From: Lactonifactor sp. BIOML-A5
Lineage (GTDB): Bacteria; Bacillota; Clostridia; Lachnospirales; Lachnospiraceae
Reading direction: 5' to 3'
DNA length: 45,280 nucleotides
Assembly (NCBI RefSeq): GCF_009677585.1
Contig: NZ_WKYV01000022.1
Span: 69,503 to 114,782, forward strand
Position numbers and translations under genes: made by a program. The notes below the pieces were generated by a model. That model ran no database searches, was not told where the DNA came from, and was given only the letters and a program-made list of their open reading frames with translations. Every line of letters starts with the position of its first letter. Positions within the stretch are counted from its first letter, which is position 1. Positions 6,117 to 15,293 of the stretch are shown one piece after another.

Positions 6117-9100
6117 CTAAACCCCCTTTGCAAAATTCAATTGATTCCTGGTCTGCCTGTAAATATCTAAACGGGATAATGACTTAGGGCTTGTATTATA
6201 TTGATTAAATGTTTGATACACAACTGTCCCGCCTTTATTACCTGTAACTCCGGAATAATATGCACCAGCTGCAGAGTATCCCACTCTATTTCTTAAATTT
6301 CCCATTTTAGGAAGTGCAGGGTCCACCGGAACTATTAACTTATCAGCCAGATCCCCTGCTGCACGGATAGCTACATCAGCATATTGCCTTATACCCTCTG
6401 CAATACCATACGGTATCCATTTACCAACTTCATCCCTGGCACGTTTTGATGGAGAATTTGATTGAATGGACGCCTTTAATCCGTCAATTATCCCTTTTCC
6501 AAAGCCTACTACCTTATCTCTTAGCCAGCCGGCAGCGCCTGATATACCTTCCCAAACTCCGCTTACGATATCGCTTCCTATAGATAGCATTTTATCTGGA
6601 AGTTCTTTTAACCCATCCACAACGGCATTAAAAAGTTTCTTGGCGCCCTCAGTACCTTTAGTACCCATATCACTTACCCATGCTTTTAATTTGTCAATAA
6701 TTTCATTTAAAAACTCCTTTATCTTACCAGGCAACTGTTTTATAAAGTCTACAACATTATTGAGGAAATTACTGCCAGCCTCTTTCGCTTTATTTATCAT
6801 ATCAGTAACCCATGTCTTAACATTGGAAAGTGTATTGGTAATATACATGCTAACTTTTCCGGGTAGCTGCTGGAAAAAATTCACCACATTGTTAATAAAG
6901 TTACTTCCTACTTCTCTGGCCTTCGCAATCATATTTGAAACCCAGGTGACAACGTTATTGATTGTATTTGTAATGAAGGTCAGCACCTTCCCAGGCAATT
7001 GCTGGAAGAACTGCACGACGTTGAAAAGAAATTGTGTACCTACCTCAATAGCTTTTGTTACCATATTTGATACCCATGAAGCTACCGTCCCTATGACTGT
7101 CCCTAAGAAATATCCTATGTTATATGGAAGCTCCTGGAAAAAACTGATAACATTTGTGATGAACTGTGTCCCTACTTCTATTGCCTTTGCTACCATATTT
7201 GATACCCATGTACCTACCTTTGTAACAGTCTCAACTAAAAATGTCCAAATCCTGCCAGGGAGCGCTGAGAAAAACGACACTATTTTTGTAATAAACCCTG
7301 ATAAGAAGGAAATAAAATTATTCCATGCATTAGGTATTGTTACTTTAAAGAATTTTATAATTGCATTTACTGCTGTGCTCATAGCAGATTTGATTTTTTC
7401 CCATAGACCTATCCAAAAGCTCCGAAATGCTTCGGATTTGTTCCATAGGACTACAAAAGCAGTAACTAAACCAGCAATTGCAGCAACAATAAGTGTTACC
7501 GGTCCACCAATAGCAGCTAATGCTATTTTTAATCCGGCCCAGATTTTAGTCGCTCCTTGTACAACAGTTACAAACTTTGCAATACTTGCTACTAATGCTC
7601 CTATTTTTATAATTGCAAAAGCTGCAGCTATGCCGGATATCCCTGCAATTATAAGATCCTTGTTATCTAGAATCCATTTAAACCCTTCCTTTACCTTTTC
7701 AAACACATCATTAAATACTTGCTTTATTTCCGGTAGACGCGCTTTTATAACATCTACAAACTCCTTTATTTTAGGAATCGCCTCCTGTGCAAGCGGCATA
7801 AGGAAATCTGTCTTTATGATTCTACCAATTTCTGTGAACTGGCTTCCCACATCAGAGTATTTCACATCATTAAGCTCCTGCATGGAACTCTTTGTCTGGT
7901 CTATTCCTCCGGTAATTTCACCCATAGCCAGGATGGATGCCCCTCCAGTGTCTTCCCACATGCTTCCAAACAGGTTAACTGCTGCCGTATTCCTTGCTAC
8001 CGGATCTTCAATGGAGTTCAGTCCATCCATGGTCTGCTGGAAGGCTTCCTTAGCTGTATCGCCTCCTGCTGCAAATTTCTGTGCCATTTCATCCGCATTC
8101 AGTCCAATTGTATCAAACCCCTGTTTAGTGGTTTCGCTTCCATCAATCACACGTATTGTAAACTCATTAATGGCATCTCCCAGCTTATCAATATCGAATA
8201 CTCCGGCATCTGCGCCATTTTTCAGCATATTAAACATATCCTGTGCAGACATCCCCATCCCTTGAAACTTAGGCCCGTATTCGTTTATGGTATCCAGGAG
8301 ATTGTCATTCTGGTTCAAACCTTCCTGCGCTCCTTGCACAATTAGATTAAAGGCTTCTTCTCCCGACAGCCCAAAAGTATCCATCAGGCGGTTAGTGGCA
8401 CGCATTGATTCTTGTATATCCATTCCAAAGGTATCACGTAGCCCAATTGCATTTTTGGTAAGCTCTTTTAACTTTGATGGATCTACCTCTCCTGTCTGCT
8501 GCTTTACTTCTGCCATACAGTCCGCTATATCTTGCAATGACTCACCAAAGTTCTGCTTATACAAATCATTGATTTCATCCTTAAACTTTGACATTTCTTC
8601 TGCTGATGCTCCGGTCTGTGCCTGGAAATTTGTGTATGCATCATCGGCAGAGGTTATTAAGTCCTTAAGCCCATCAATGACCGCCCGTATCCCATCGGCT
8701 GCTAAATCGGCCAGTGCACCTTTAAGTACAGTAAATCCTCCCTCGGCTTTCTGAGCACTGTCACCAGCTTCGTCCAGTGATTCATCAAGATCATCTGCTG
8801 CCTTTTCGGTTTCAGATAACTTACTTCTATTCTGCTGCAGTTCTGATGATAGTTTTCCGATATCCGATGCTAACGATTTTGCCTCTTGAGAATTCTTCCC
8901 CTGTTCCAGCACCACGTCCGCATAAGCTTTCTTCAGCTGTCCTAGTTCTGTCTCCTGGTCATTAATTGTTGATTTTAATTTATCGGAAGCGGAAACAACC
9001 TCTTCTGTGGAATCTGACAGCTTTTCATTTTCAGACTTCACATCAGACAGTTTCTGCTGATATGTCCTAAGCTGCGCTTCCGTCTTTCCTACTGCTGCCT

Positions 9101-9407
9101 TCTGGTTATTGATTTTAATGAGAAGCTCCTGGGCAGCTTTCGAATTTTCTCCCTGCTCTGCTGCCACCTGCCTATACTGCTCTTCCAATATTGCAAGTTT
9201 GTTTTTTTCTTGTAAGAGCACACTGTCCAGTTGATTTAACTTTGCGGTCAGCCCATCTGCATTTTTTGACCAATCCTGCATCCCGGAAGTTGCCGCCTTA
9301 AATTCGGAATTTGCAAGGCGTATGTTTCTAACTGCCTCCTGCATTCCCTTTTTTAGGTCTGATATGTCAACTTTGAATTTTGTAGTTGTCTCATTTCCCT
9401 GTGGCAT
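6117..9407 (-). CDS. Tail tape measure protein, 1096 aa
   Basis: This is the longest gene of the phage, placed between tail chaperones and Dit. The N-terminal 250 residues are long alternating coiled coils. A tape-measure-type domain follows (about 270-560), then a hydrophobic stretch (about 590-660). Near 700-900 there are about five imperfect repeats of some 38 residues built on the pattern WVSNMxxKAxEVGxxFxxNV and FFQQLPGKV. The C-terminus carries SNSPSKRARDEVGKW, usual in Firmicutes tape measures. I chose the ATG at 9407 because AAGGAGGTG sits just before it. Protein length should set tail length. Confidence 0.95.
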   Translation of the reverse strand: MPQGNETTTKFKVDISDLKKGMQEAVRNIRLANSEFKAATSGMQDWSKNADGLTAKLNQLDSVLLQEKNKLAILEEQYRQVAAEQGENSKAAQELLIKINNQKAAVGKTEAQLRTYQQKLSDVKSENEKLSDSTEEVVSASDKLKSTINDQETELGQLKKAYADVVLEQGKNSQEAKSLASDIGKLSSELQQNRSKLSETEKAADDLDESLDEAGDSAQKAEGGFTVLKGALADLAADGIRAVIDGLKDLITSADDAYTNFQAQTGASAEEMSKFKDEINDLYKQNFGESLQDIADCMAEVKQQTGEVDPSKLKELTKNAIGLRDTFGMDIQESMRATNRLMDTFGLSGEEAFNLIVQGAQEGLNQNDNLLDTINEYGPKFQGMGMSAQDMFNMLKNGADAGVFDIDKLGDAINEFTIRVIDGSETTKQGFDTIGLNADEMAQKFAAGGDTAKEAFQQTMDGLNSIEDPVARNTAAVNLFGSMWEDTGGASILAMGEITGGIDQTKSSMQELNDVKYSDVGSQFTEIGRIIKTDFLMPLAQEAIPKIKEFVDVIKARLPEIKQVFNDVFEKVKEGFKWILDNKDLIIAGISGIAAAFAIIKIGALVASIAKFVTVVQGATKIWAGLKIALAAIGGPVTLIVAAIAGLVTAFVVLWNKSEAFRSFWIGLWEKIKSAMSTAVNAIIKFFKVTIPNAWNNFISFLSGFITKIVSFFSALPGRIWTFLVETVTKVGTWVSNMVAKAIEVGTQFITNVISFFQELPYNIGYFLGTVIGTVASWVSNMVTKAIEVGTQFLFNVVQFFQQLPGKVLTFITNTINNVVTWVSNMIAKAREVGSNFINNVVNFFQQLPGKVSMYITNTLSNVKTWVTDMINKAKEAGSNFLNNVVDFIKQLPGKIKEFLNEIIDKLKAWVSDMGTKGTEGAKKLFNAVVDGLKELPDKMLSIGSDIVSGVWEGISGAAGWLRDKVVGFGKGIIDGLKASIQSNSPSKRARDEVGKWIPYGIAEGIRQYADVAIRAAGDLADKLIVPVDPALPKMGNLRNRVGYSAAGAYYSGVTGNKGGTVVYQTFNQYNTSPKSLSRLDIYRQTRNQLNFAKGV

Positions 9408-9421
9408 CTTCCCACCTCCTT

Positions 9422-9655
9422 CTACCACCATCCGGCATTGTCACTTGCCCGCCTTCGAATTACTTTTTTCTTTCCTTGGTTTTGCTGCTCTTTTGAAGCC
9501 CTTATCTGCAGCTTCCTTAAATCTCGATATAACCTCATGACATTAAAAAAAGTTTCCCGTTCCAATCCCAGGGGATCGTAAACAGGAAACTCTTTACTTA
9601 AATTATAGCGTATCATAAAAAACAATTCGGATAGGGGCGTATCATCTACGCCCCC
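9422..9655 (-). CDS. Tail assembly chaperone, -1 frameshift extension (gpT-like)
   Basis: This frame lies between the gpG-like gene and the tape measure and is -1 relative to gpG. It has no ATG with a ribosome site of its own, but it reads without a stop back into the end of gpG. The joint would run EGGVDDTPLSELFFMIRY. The tail is basic (KKKVIRRRAS). This is the arrangement of lambda G/GT and its many relatives, where a few percent of ribosomes slip to make a longer chaperone that wraps the tape measure. The G-run and hairpin at 9634-9655 are the likely slip signal. Total GT length would be about 186 aa. Confidence 0.75.
   Translation of the reverse strand, partial: GGVDDTPLSELFFMIRYNLSKEFPVYDPLGLERETFFNVMRLYRDLRKLQIRASKEQQNQGKKKVIRRRASDNAGWW
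9634..9655 (-). promoter_or_regulatory. Programmed -1 frameshift signal
   Basis: On the minus strand five G (9651-9655) just before the gpG stop codon let the P-site GGG re-pair after a -1 slip. A perfect 8-bp stem GGGGCGTA/TACGCCCC (9647-9654 and 9634-9641) with a 5-base loop starts inside that run. The site lacks a textbook X XXY YYZ heptamer. Confidence 0.6.
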
Positions 9656-9981
9656 TTCTGATTTGGGTCCGTTGGTATGGAATTCATCTCTGCAAAAGTA
9701 TATTTAACAACATTTAAAATCACTGGAATTAATTCCTTTACTTTTACATAATTCCATTCTTCTTCCGATACATCTTCAAAAATAAGGGACAAAATTCCCT
9801 TTAGCTCCTGATATGCACCAGAAACTTTTTTTAAAATTTCTATGCTGTCGGTGGAGTTTTCAATATCAAGTAATGACATTAGACGCTCTATTGTCCCCAT
9901 CATAATATCTATGGTATTTCCCTTTACCTGTCTGACAACCTTCTTACCTTTTTTGTCATAGATATTCAGAATTAATTCCAT
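9646..9981 (-). CDS. Tail assembly chaperone (gpG-like), 111 aa
   Basis: A small acidic helical protein just upstream of the tape measure, following the major tail protein, as in nearly all siphophages. It starts with beta-like MELILNIYDKKGKKVVRQV and continues with helices; the ending EEWNYVKVKELIPVILNVV is seen in Firmicutes chaperones of this type. A GGAGG ribosome site precedes the ATG. The in-frame product stops at 9646; a second product is expected by slippage at 9651-9655. It does not enter the virion in known cases. Confidence 0.85.
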   Translation of the reverse strand: MELILNIYDKKGKKVVRQVKGNTIDIMMGTIERLMSLLDIENSTDSIEILKKVSGAYQELKGILSLIFEDVSEEEWNYVKVKELIPVILNVVKYTFAEMNSIPTDPNQKGA

Positions 9982-10010
9982 CTGCTATTCCTCCATTTTT
10001 CTCGTAATAT

Positions 10011-10661
10011 TTAGATTGTCGGTGTTTTTGGCGTTACAGTATCCGGCGTTTGTATACTTTCAAAGAATGTGCTTAAGTCTGTAAGTGCATATCTTTCATC
10101 TACCACAATGCCTTTTACAGATCCTTTTTCCCAGGTCCCCGCCGTTATCATCTTTCCATGTTCAAATTTATGTGATGTTGATATCCCTGTAAAGGTTAGC
10201 TCCATGTTATTAGAGTCGGTTCCGTCATCTTCCGTAGCTGTAGTCTCTTCCGGTATCCCGAATGTGCCTTTGAGCCTTGCTACATACCTGTATTTACCAT
10301 CTGTGCCTTTTGTCCGGTAGGTGATTGCAAAATACCGATTCACACGTTCTCCGTCTACCATCATACCTGTTTTTTCATCGAAGCTTTTCCCAGTCAGCCA
10401 TGCCTGCATCCTTAGAGAAGGCGGTGCAATGGTCAGTTTTATTTCGTCAGCTCCTTCAGAATTAATTACCAGCATAGGCTGATTATCATAATACTTGGAC
10501 TCAGAAGAGGTTTCTGTACTTTTACCTACTTCAGCAATGTATGACAGCATTTCTGGGGTTCCTGCCGTATATTCTGTAGTATCATCCTTTGTAACCTCAG
10601 CTACCATAAGGTTGTCAACTCCCCTGAATTCAAAAATTTCCTTTACGTCTTCAAATGCCAT
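10011..10661 (-). CDS. Major tail protein (phi13-type), 216 aa
   Basis: This is the tail tube subunit. The start MAFEDVKEIFEFRGVDNLMVAEV and the later YRYVARLKGTFG and NNMELTFTGIS strands fit the phi13 family of siphovirus major tail proteins, which form the hexameric tube rings. An AGGAGG ribosome site lies 6 bases before the ATG, consistent with strong expression. It sits between a tail-terminator-like gene and the tail chaperones, the usual order. The C-terminus ends in a threonine/proline-rich tail. Confidence 0.9.
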   Translation of the reverse strand: MAFEDVKEIFEFRGVDNLMVAEVTKDDTTEYTAGTPEMLSYIAEVGKSTETSSESKYYDNQPMLVINSEGADEIKLTIAPPSLRMQAWLTGKSFDEKTGMMVDGERVNRYFAITYRTKGTDGKYRYVARLKGTFGIPEETTATEDDGTDSNNMELTFTGISTSHKFEHGKMITAGTWEKGSVKGIVVDERYALTDLSTFFESIQTPDTVTPKTPTI

Positions 10662-10662
10662 T

Positions 10663-11016
10663 TTAATTTCCTCCTATATATTTCTTGAATAGGACGTTTA
10701 CACCACGTCCATCATGAGTAGGTTCATCACTGGCTACGGTGTAACCGTCACCAGATATGATAAATCCCTGGCTTTTAAGTTCCTGGATAGATGCTCTGAG
10801 CTGTGAATATACCTTTTCTGGATCACAGCTATAGAAATTTACATCATAATTATAAATTAACGCCCGTTCTTTATTGTCGTAATAAGCAGCGCCCTCACTG
10901 GAGTTGTTCCAAAACGTATAAAAGTGGTCTGGATATTTATCATCGTCTGTCAAAGAACCTTGTAAATACACCGGATATCCCGATTTTCTCAGGACTTCTA
11001 TCAGCAGATCCTCCAT
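10663..11016 (-). CDS. Tail terminator/tail completion-like protein, 117 aa
   Basis: A small protein between the HK97 gp10-like protein and the major tail protein, the usual place of the tail terminator that caps the tube and joins it to the head. Features are MEDLLIEVLRKSGYPVYLQGSL, a TFWNNSSE patch and a YDVNFYSCDPEKVYSQL strand-helix segment, a pattern known from Firmicutes phage tail completion proteins. The role is from position and resemblance. The stop lies one base from the next start. Confidence 0.7.
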   Translation of the reverse strand: MEDLLIEVLRKSGYPVYLQGSLTDDDKYPDHFYTFWNNSSEGAAYYDNKERALIYNYDVNFYSCDPEKVYSQLRASIQELKSQGFIISGDGYTVASDEPTHDGRGVNVLFKKYIGGN

Positions 11017-11020
11017 TTTG

Positions 11021-11434
11021 TTATCCTCCCATCTTCTTTTGGATTTCCTGTGTCAATATTTCCTGCTGCATCTTCTCAATCTCTTTTTTGGTCTTACTTC
11101 CATAAACATCGTTGTACAATTTTTGGTCCTTTGCCATTTTAGGCGTTCCATACATTAAAAATATGGATGCAAGTCCCCCACTCCTAATATGAAAGCCTAC
11201 ATCCATACCAGCTGTATTTCCTTCCCAATTAACCTTTGCCGTTTGGTCAATGCTTCCCTCAGTTCTTCCTGTCCGCCGATGACACTTCATATCCTCCTGG
11301 AGTTTTGGTGTGATGTATTCATGTGTCTTTTGCAGTGCTTTTTGAGTTACCGTTTTTAAATCACCATTAAGACTATCCAGTTGTTCCATCATTGTCTTGA
11401 AAAGTTCACCTTTAAACGTTATTTTGTTTGCCAT
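11021..11434 (-). CDS. HK97 gp10-like head-tail protein, 137 aa
   Basis: The region HRRTGRTEGSIDQTAKVNW followed by GMDVGFHI and YGTPKM is typical of the HK97 gp10 family, small neck or tail-completion proteins. I chose the ATG at 11434, which overlaps the preceding stop codon (TGATGG); the frame can extend one GTG codon further. The C-terminal 25 residues are a charged helix rich in K, E and Q. Gene order (capsid, connector, closure, gp10-like, tail terminator, tail tube) supports the call. Confidence 0.85.
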   Translation of the reverse strand: MANKITFKGELFKTMMEQLDSLNGDLKTVTQKALQKTHEYITPKLQEDMKCHRRTGRTEGSIDQTAKVNWEGNTAGMDVGFHIRSGGLASIFLMYGTPKMAKDQKLYNDVYGSKTKKEIEKMQQEILTQEIQKKMGG

Positions 11435-11790
11435 CACACACCGCCCTTTACACGTTTGACCTTAAATTTGCAGAACTGATTACGCATATTAATATTTTCC
11501 GGCTCTCCGATCACTTCATATACCACATCGGTATTGTTTGCTAAAGCAATTCTTGAGTCAGATCGGATATCTGGCCTATACCATGTTGTAATGTTTGCCG
11601 TATCTTCTACACTGTATACACCGTTGTTTTGTACTTCAGTTCCCCCATATGTTTTAAAAGAGCAATACAGCAAATCCCCATTTTCAGCGTTGGGATAAAC
11701 CTTTTTAGGGCTGGCTTTTTTATTGGTTGTTGAAGGGTTTAACAACCGGATTGGTATAGGGAACGATTCTTCAGGGAAAAAGTTTGACAT
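11434..11790 (-). CDS. Phage head closure protein, 118 aa
   Basis: Located third after the capsid gene. It has the small beta-barrel pattern of head closure proteins (SPP1 gp16-like): GDLLYCSFKTYGG, TWYRPDIRSDSRI, VVYEVIGEPENINMRNQFCKFKVKRV. The last part, describing a property of N-M-R-x-Q-x-x-x-F-K-V-x-R, is common in this family. It would close the connector channel after packaging. Its stop overlaps the next start by one codon, indicating coupled translation. Confidence 0.8.
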   Translation of the reverse strand: MSNFFPEESFPIPIRLLNPSTTNKKASPKKVYPNAENGDLLYCSFKTYGGTEVQNNGVYSVEDTANITTWYRPDIRSDSRIALANNTDVVYEVIGEPENINMRNQFCKFKVKRVKGGV

Positions 11791-11792
11791 TG

Positions 11793-12065
11793 TTATTCAC
11801 CGCCCTCCAGTTTTAGCTGTATTGCCCTTTCATAAAAATATGGTGACAGCTTTCCGTTTCCGGCTCCATAGCCCCATAAATCGGACACCCCACGGGAAAT
11901 TATGCCGGAAGCTGCCTCTGATGTTACAATGCTTTCCTTTACCCCTGCACTTTTTAGGTAGTTTTGTACCTCCTTAATATACGCATTCAGCGTTGGGTCC
12001 ATGAATTCACCTGTAATTCCCAGTGCATCCTTGACACTTTTTAAAATATCAAATGTTTCCGGCAT
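11793..12065 (-). CDS. Head-tail connector (gp6-like), 90 aa
   Basis: A short all-helical protein directly after the capsid gene. The pattern DILKSVKDALGITGEFMDPTL followed by a YIKEVQNYLKSAGV helix and GVSDLWGYGAG fits the HK97 gp6-like connector or DNA packaging adaptor family, which forms a ring under the portal. A strong AAGGAGGTGAA ribosome site precedes the ATG. Confidence 0.85.
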   Translation of the reverse strand: MPETFDILKSVKDALGITGEFMDPTLNAYIKEVQNYLKSAGVKESIVTSEAASGIISRGVSDLWGYGAGNGKLSPYFYERAIQLKLEGGE

Positions 12066-12079
12066 AATTATTCACCTCC

Positions 12080-13396
12080 TTATGCGGATGTCACTTTTTT
12101 GGTCAATAGGAATACGCCGTTTACATCCAGCAGTTTTCCATCGCAGATAGTTAATCCTTTGTTTACCCATTTATTTTTATCCTCGTCAAAATAGCGTTTA
12201 AATCCAATCTGCAGATTAGAGTTAATCGCATAATCCGTAGGCTTCAGGTAAATGGCAAAAACATCGTTGTTCACAGCACTGTCAAAGTCCTTCAGGATAT
12301 CAGGCTCTACAAGTACTACTTCTCTGCCATTAAACCTGCAGATCTGATTTCCTGTCACAGGATCATAGGTTTCTGTGTAGAGCGGTCTGTCATTTTTATC
12401 TTTCAAAGTCATAATATTGCTTTCCCATGTGGCTACTGTCATGATGAAAATGCCCTGTCCCCGATATGCCAACGGGATTTTTGCAAAGAAGTTCTTCCTA
12501 ATTTTTGTCCAATCTGCAAAATCTGTCTCGGTGAATGCAATCTTATTTGCTGCCTTTACCCTGGAGTCATTTAAGATTCCTGTGGGTGCACCGGATCCCG
12601 TGCCGTTAACAATCATGTTGTCGAATTCTTTTACAAATGCTTCTGCAAGTAACTTGGCTATTTCAGATTCCAGGATGGGCAGAGATACAATGCTGGAAAG
12701 TAAAGACTGTGCAATCCTTGCTTCTGCAATATAGTAGCCAAAAGATACTGATGTTTTAATTTCCGGTGCCTTCTGTTCTTCTGATACAGTGGTTTCTGTA
12801 ATCCATTTTACGGTTGGCACCAGTTCCTCAATTGGGAATTCTACTCCTCCCTGTACATTTAACTTGCGCACCTTATTATAAAGCTGTCCGTAAACTTTCA
12901 GCTCTTTAATCAGTTCCTGCATAATAGTATTCGGTATCACTTTACCAATATCTGCAGTATTCACCTGCGCCGCTGCTCTGCCTTCGTAATTCCATTCACC
13001 TGTCTGCACATATCTCATAAATGCCTGACGGTATTCATACGATGATAACGGATCATCGTTTCTCTGTGTTCCCTGCGGATAAGAGCCTACTGGTGACATT
13101 CCATAGGTATTCATAGGATTAAACCCACGCACCATCACGCCATCTGGAAGAGTGGAGCGTCCCTCTCCTTCACCATTCTGAGTTCCCGAACCGCCATCAT
13201 CTCCCTCATTTCCTTCGTCATCCAATGCCGCAAGCTGTTCTTCTGCGTCTGTTATTTCGTCCCGCAATGCTTTCAGCTGTTCTCCGATTGCACGTACCTC
13301 ATCAATATCCTGGGATGCATCGGACCTCTGCTGCAATTCTTCCATATGATTTCTTTTGTTCTTAATAAGTTTCTGTAAATACTCTTTAAATTTCAT
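12080..13396 (-). CDS. Major capsid protein, HK97 fold, 438 aa
   Basis: The first 110 residues are a charged coiled-coil scaffolding domain (KEYLQKLIKNKRNHMEELQ and a long acidic D/E/G-rich linker) that the neighbouring protease should remove. The rest follows the HK97 capsid pattern, with VNTADIGKVIPNTIMQ at the start of the mature region, then VPTVKWITETTVSEEQKAP, EFDNMIVNGTGSGAPTGIL, and a C-terminal DGKLLDVNGVFLL. The frame opens further upstream (13492), but the ATG at 13396 has AGGAGG at the right distance, so I chose it. Protease and portal lie directly upstream. Confidence 0.95.
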   Translation of the reverse strand: MKFKEYLQKLIKNKRNHMEELQQRSDASQDIDEVRAIGEQLKALRDEITDAEEQLAALDDEGNEGDDGGSGTQNGEGEGRSTLPDGVMVRGFNPMNTYGMSPVGSYPQGTQRNDDPLSSYEYRQAFMRYVQTGEWNYEGRAAAQVNTADIGKVIPNTIMQELIKELKVYGQLYNKVRKLNVQGGVEFPIEELVPTVKWITETTVSEEQKAPEIKTSVSFGYYIAEARIAQSLLSSIVSLPILESEIAKLLAEAFVKEFDNMIVNGTGSGAPTGILNDSRVKAANKIAFTETDFADWTKIRKNFFAKIPLAYRGQGIFIMTVATWESNIMTLKDKNDRPLYTETYDPVTGNQICRFNGREVVLVEPDILKDFDSAVNNDVFAIYLKPTDYAINSNLQIGFKRYFDEDKNKWVNKGLTICDGKLLDVNGVFLLTKKVTSA

Positions 13397-13409
13397 TTTT
13401 CTATTCCTC

Positions 13410-14036
13410 CTAATATTTTCTATTGTGATTTTTAAGTTTCTGAAGTTCCAGCAACGCTTTATCACCGTCCGGTGTGGCTTTGGATCTGGCACTCTCCAGT
13501 GCCCTTAAACTCTCCAGTTCATCCTTTGCCCTTGCGCTGATTTCGGTTTCTTCGTAGGCCGGGAAAGTAACTGCACTAACTTCCAGAACTTTCCCTATAT
13601 CTCTAATATGGCGTGTTGGATGGTCAGACTCAAAATTTTCCCATTCCTCACCATTAATTGAGAACAAAAAACTCATGCCCGTGATGTCTCCACGCTGAAT
13701 TGCACTATATAAGCTCCTTGCATCGGTATTATTTACAATATCCAGTTTTAACCGGATCTTTAGTCCATCCTTGTCCGGCATCAGCCTCATAGTCGAATTT
13801 TCATTATTATTACGGCTGCGTGCCAACGGGACCATATTTTTGTTATGATTAATCAGGAAACGCACATCTTTTAAATTTGTTTTATCCAGTGCTCCTCTGT
13901 GAATAATTTCATCAAAATAAACCATGTTTGTTTTGGATTCAAATACTATCGGGCGCCCTTCAATAACTCCTTCTTCCTCCGGTGCCGCACGCATTTCAAA
14001 GTCGTAAGACCGCTGTGTATATTTATCATTTCCCAT
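13410..14036 (-). CDS. HK97-type prohead protease, 208 aa
   Basis: This serine protease matures the capsid by cutting the scaffolding domain. The family motifs are visible: IEGRPIVFESKT, LINHNKNMVPLAR with the likely catalytic His64, and GDITGMSFLF with the likely catalytic Ser122, then VSAVTFPAYEETEISAR. The C-terminal 30 residues are charged. The ATG at 14036 follows AAGGAGGG and overlaps the portal gene end by 11 bases, so the two are coupled. Length is typical. Confidence 0.92.
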   Translation of the reverse strand: MGNDKYTQRSYDFEMRAAPEEEGVIEGRPIVFESKTNMVYFDEIIHRGALDKTNLKDVRFLINHNKNMVPLARSRNNNENSTMRLMPDKDGLKIRLKLDIVNNTDARSLYSAIQRGDITGMSFLFSINGEEWENFESDHPTRHIRDIGKVLEVSAVTFPAYEETEISARAKDELESLRALESARSKATPDGDKALLELQKLKNHNRKY

Positions 14037-15288
14037 TGTCTATTTTCCCTCCTTGATTCACGTTATTATTTGTATTTTTCTGTTGAAGCTGATATTGTGC
14101 AGCCAATTCTACATCCACATAATTTAGTGACTGTGTACGTTTTCCTTCTAACTCAGATAAGGGCCTTAGCCCAAATGCTACACGCTTCTCATTTTCATAC
14201 AACGCACCGGAATCACCCAAAAGGCGGACCATCTCAAGTGTCTCTGCTACAGACATAAAAATAAGGTCCTTGGGATAAAATGTTATCTTATTCCCATAAG
14301 ACCTCTCCATATCTGAAAATAGCGTTTTAGTAAAAGCTTGTGAAATTGAAATTATAATAGGCTCAAGTGTCTTTTGATAAAATGCCTCATACTGTGACTT
14401 TGTATAATCTCCTGTCAGTATCGGCAAAGGTACGCCAAAATTTCGGAGTATCTTTTCATCTATAAATTTAAGTGTCTCGGCATCCACCAACTGCAGCTTT
14501 CTATCAAATGGTGCCACCTCTGCACTAATATCCAGAGGCAAAAACCCCGACTGTGAATTTTTAAGCTTAGTTTCAAATTCTTGTATCGCTTTATCAGTCT
14601 TGCCTCCATCCAGCATAGTCTTATATTTTACTACACCATTAATCTGCATAGATGCATTCATGGCTTTGGCTACGCCCTTTAGCAGATTGTCATTAATATT
14701 TAATGTTTCAATCAATGCTCTATGGTCTGGCTGCCCCTGTTCATTACCTCCCATGTATTCGTTAACTGAATAGTTCCTCTTGATATGGATAATTCTGCTG
14801 TATGGAATGGTAACATTGTAACTATTTGGAAACGTAAATTTTACGTATAGAATATTTGATGCATCCTGCATAAAATCCACCTGCACTGGCTGCAGGGGAT
14901 AGAATCCAGTAAAATTAACCACCTGTTTCCCCTGCTTATCCGTATAAACATAGTAAGTAGGGTAGATAAAGGAATTATAATTTAAAAAATAGTTCCACAT
15001 ACATTTTTCAATCAAGTCTGAGGTTGTCATAAATTCATTTGGATTATGCAACGCTTTTTGAATACCGCCACCAACAGGAATAACATCGTTTCCTATTTCC
15101 CTTACATGTGTTGGATTTAGTTTTTTCATTTCCTGTACAATGCATGATATTGCCTGCTGTACGGCATCTGCTGCATAGATATCGGTTCCGAACTGAGAAT
15201 AGATTGGTGTATATCCATTTAGTATATCAGCGTACTGCAGGCTGTTTTTTGGCTTTTCCCAAAACTTAAGTTTCTCTATAATTCCCAC
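14026..15288 (-). CDS. Portal protein, HK97 family, 420 aa
   Basis: The portal forms the dodecameric ring through which DNA enters the head. Family features: AADAVQQAISCIVQEMKKL, LHNPNEFMTTSDLIEKCMWNY, GNSFIYP-like NYNSFIYP, and NFGVPLPILTGDYTKSQYEAF. The C-terminus is Q/N-rich. I chose the GTG at 15288 (GTG GGA ATT ATA), which has AGGGGGTGA at normal spacing; the upstream GTG at 15297 lies within that ribosome site and overlaps the terminase stop. Confidence 0.93.
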   Translation of the reverse strand: MGIIEKLKFWEKPKNSLQYADILNGYTPIYSQFGTDIYAADAVQQAISCIVQEMKKLNPTHVREIGNDVIPVGGGIQKALHNPNEFMTTSDLIEKCMWNYFLNYNSFIYPTYYVYTDKQGKQVVNFTGFYPLQPVQVDFMQDASNILYVKFTFPNSYNVTIPYSRIIHIKRNYSVNEYMGGNEQGQPDHRALIETLNINDNLLKGVAKAMNASMQINGVVKYKTMLDGGKTDKAIQEFETKLKNSQSGFLPLDISAEVAPFDRKLQLVDAETLKFIDEKILRNFGVPLPILTGDYTKSQYEAFYQKTLEPIIISISQAFTKTLFSDMERSYGNKITFYPKDLIFMSVAETLEMVRLLGDSGALYENEKRVAFGLRPLSELEGKRTQSLNYVDVELAAQYQLQQKNTNNNVNQGGKIDNGK

Positions 15289-15293
15289 AATAA

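Noticed and set aside
6700..7250. Repeated DNA blocks resembling an array
   Set aside because: They are imperfect coding repeats of the tape measure protein, not CRISPR repeats; spacing and variation follow the protein.
6466..8265. 599-codon open frame on the plus strand
   Set aside because: It is fully antisense to the tape measure gene, has no ribosome site or known motifs, and owes its openness to the codon bias of the repeats on the other strand.
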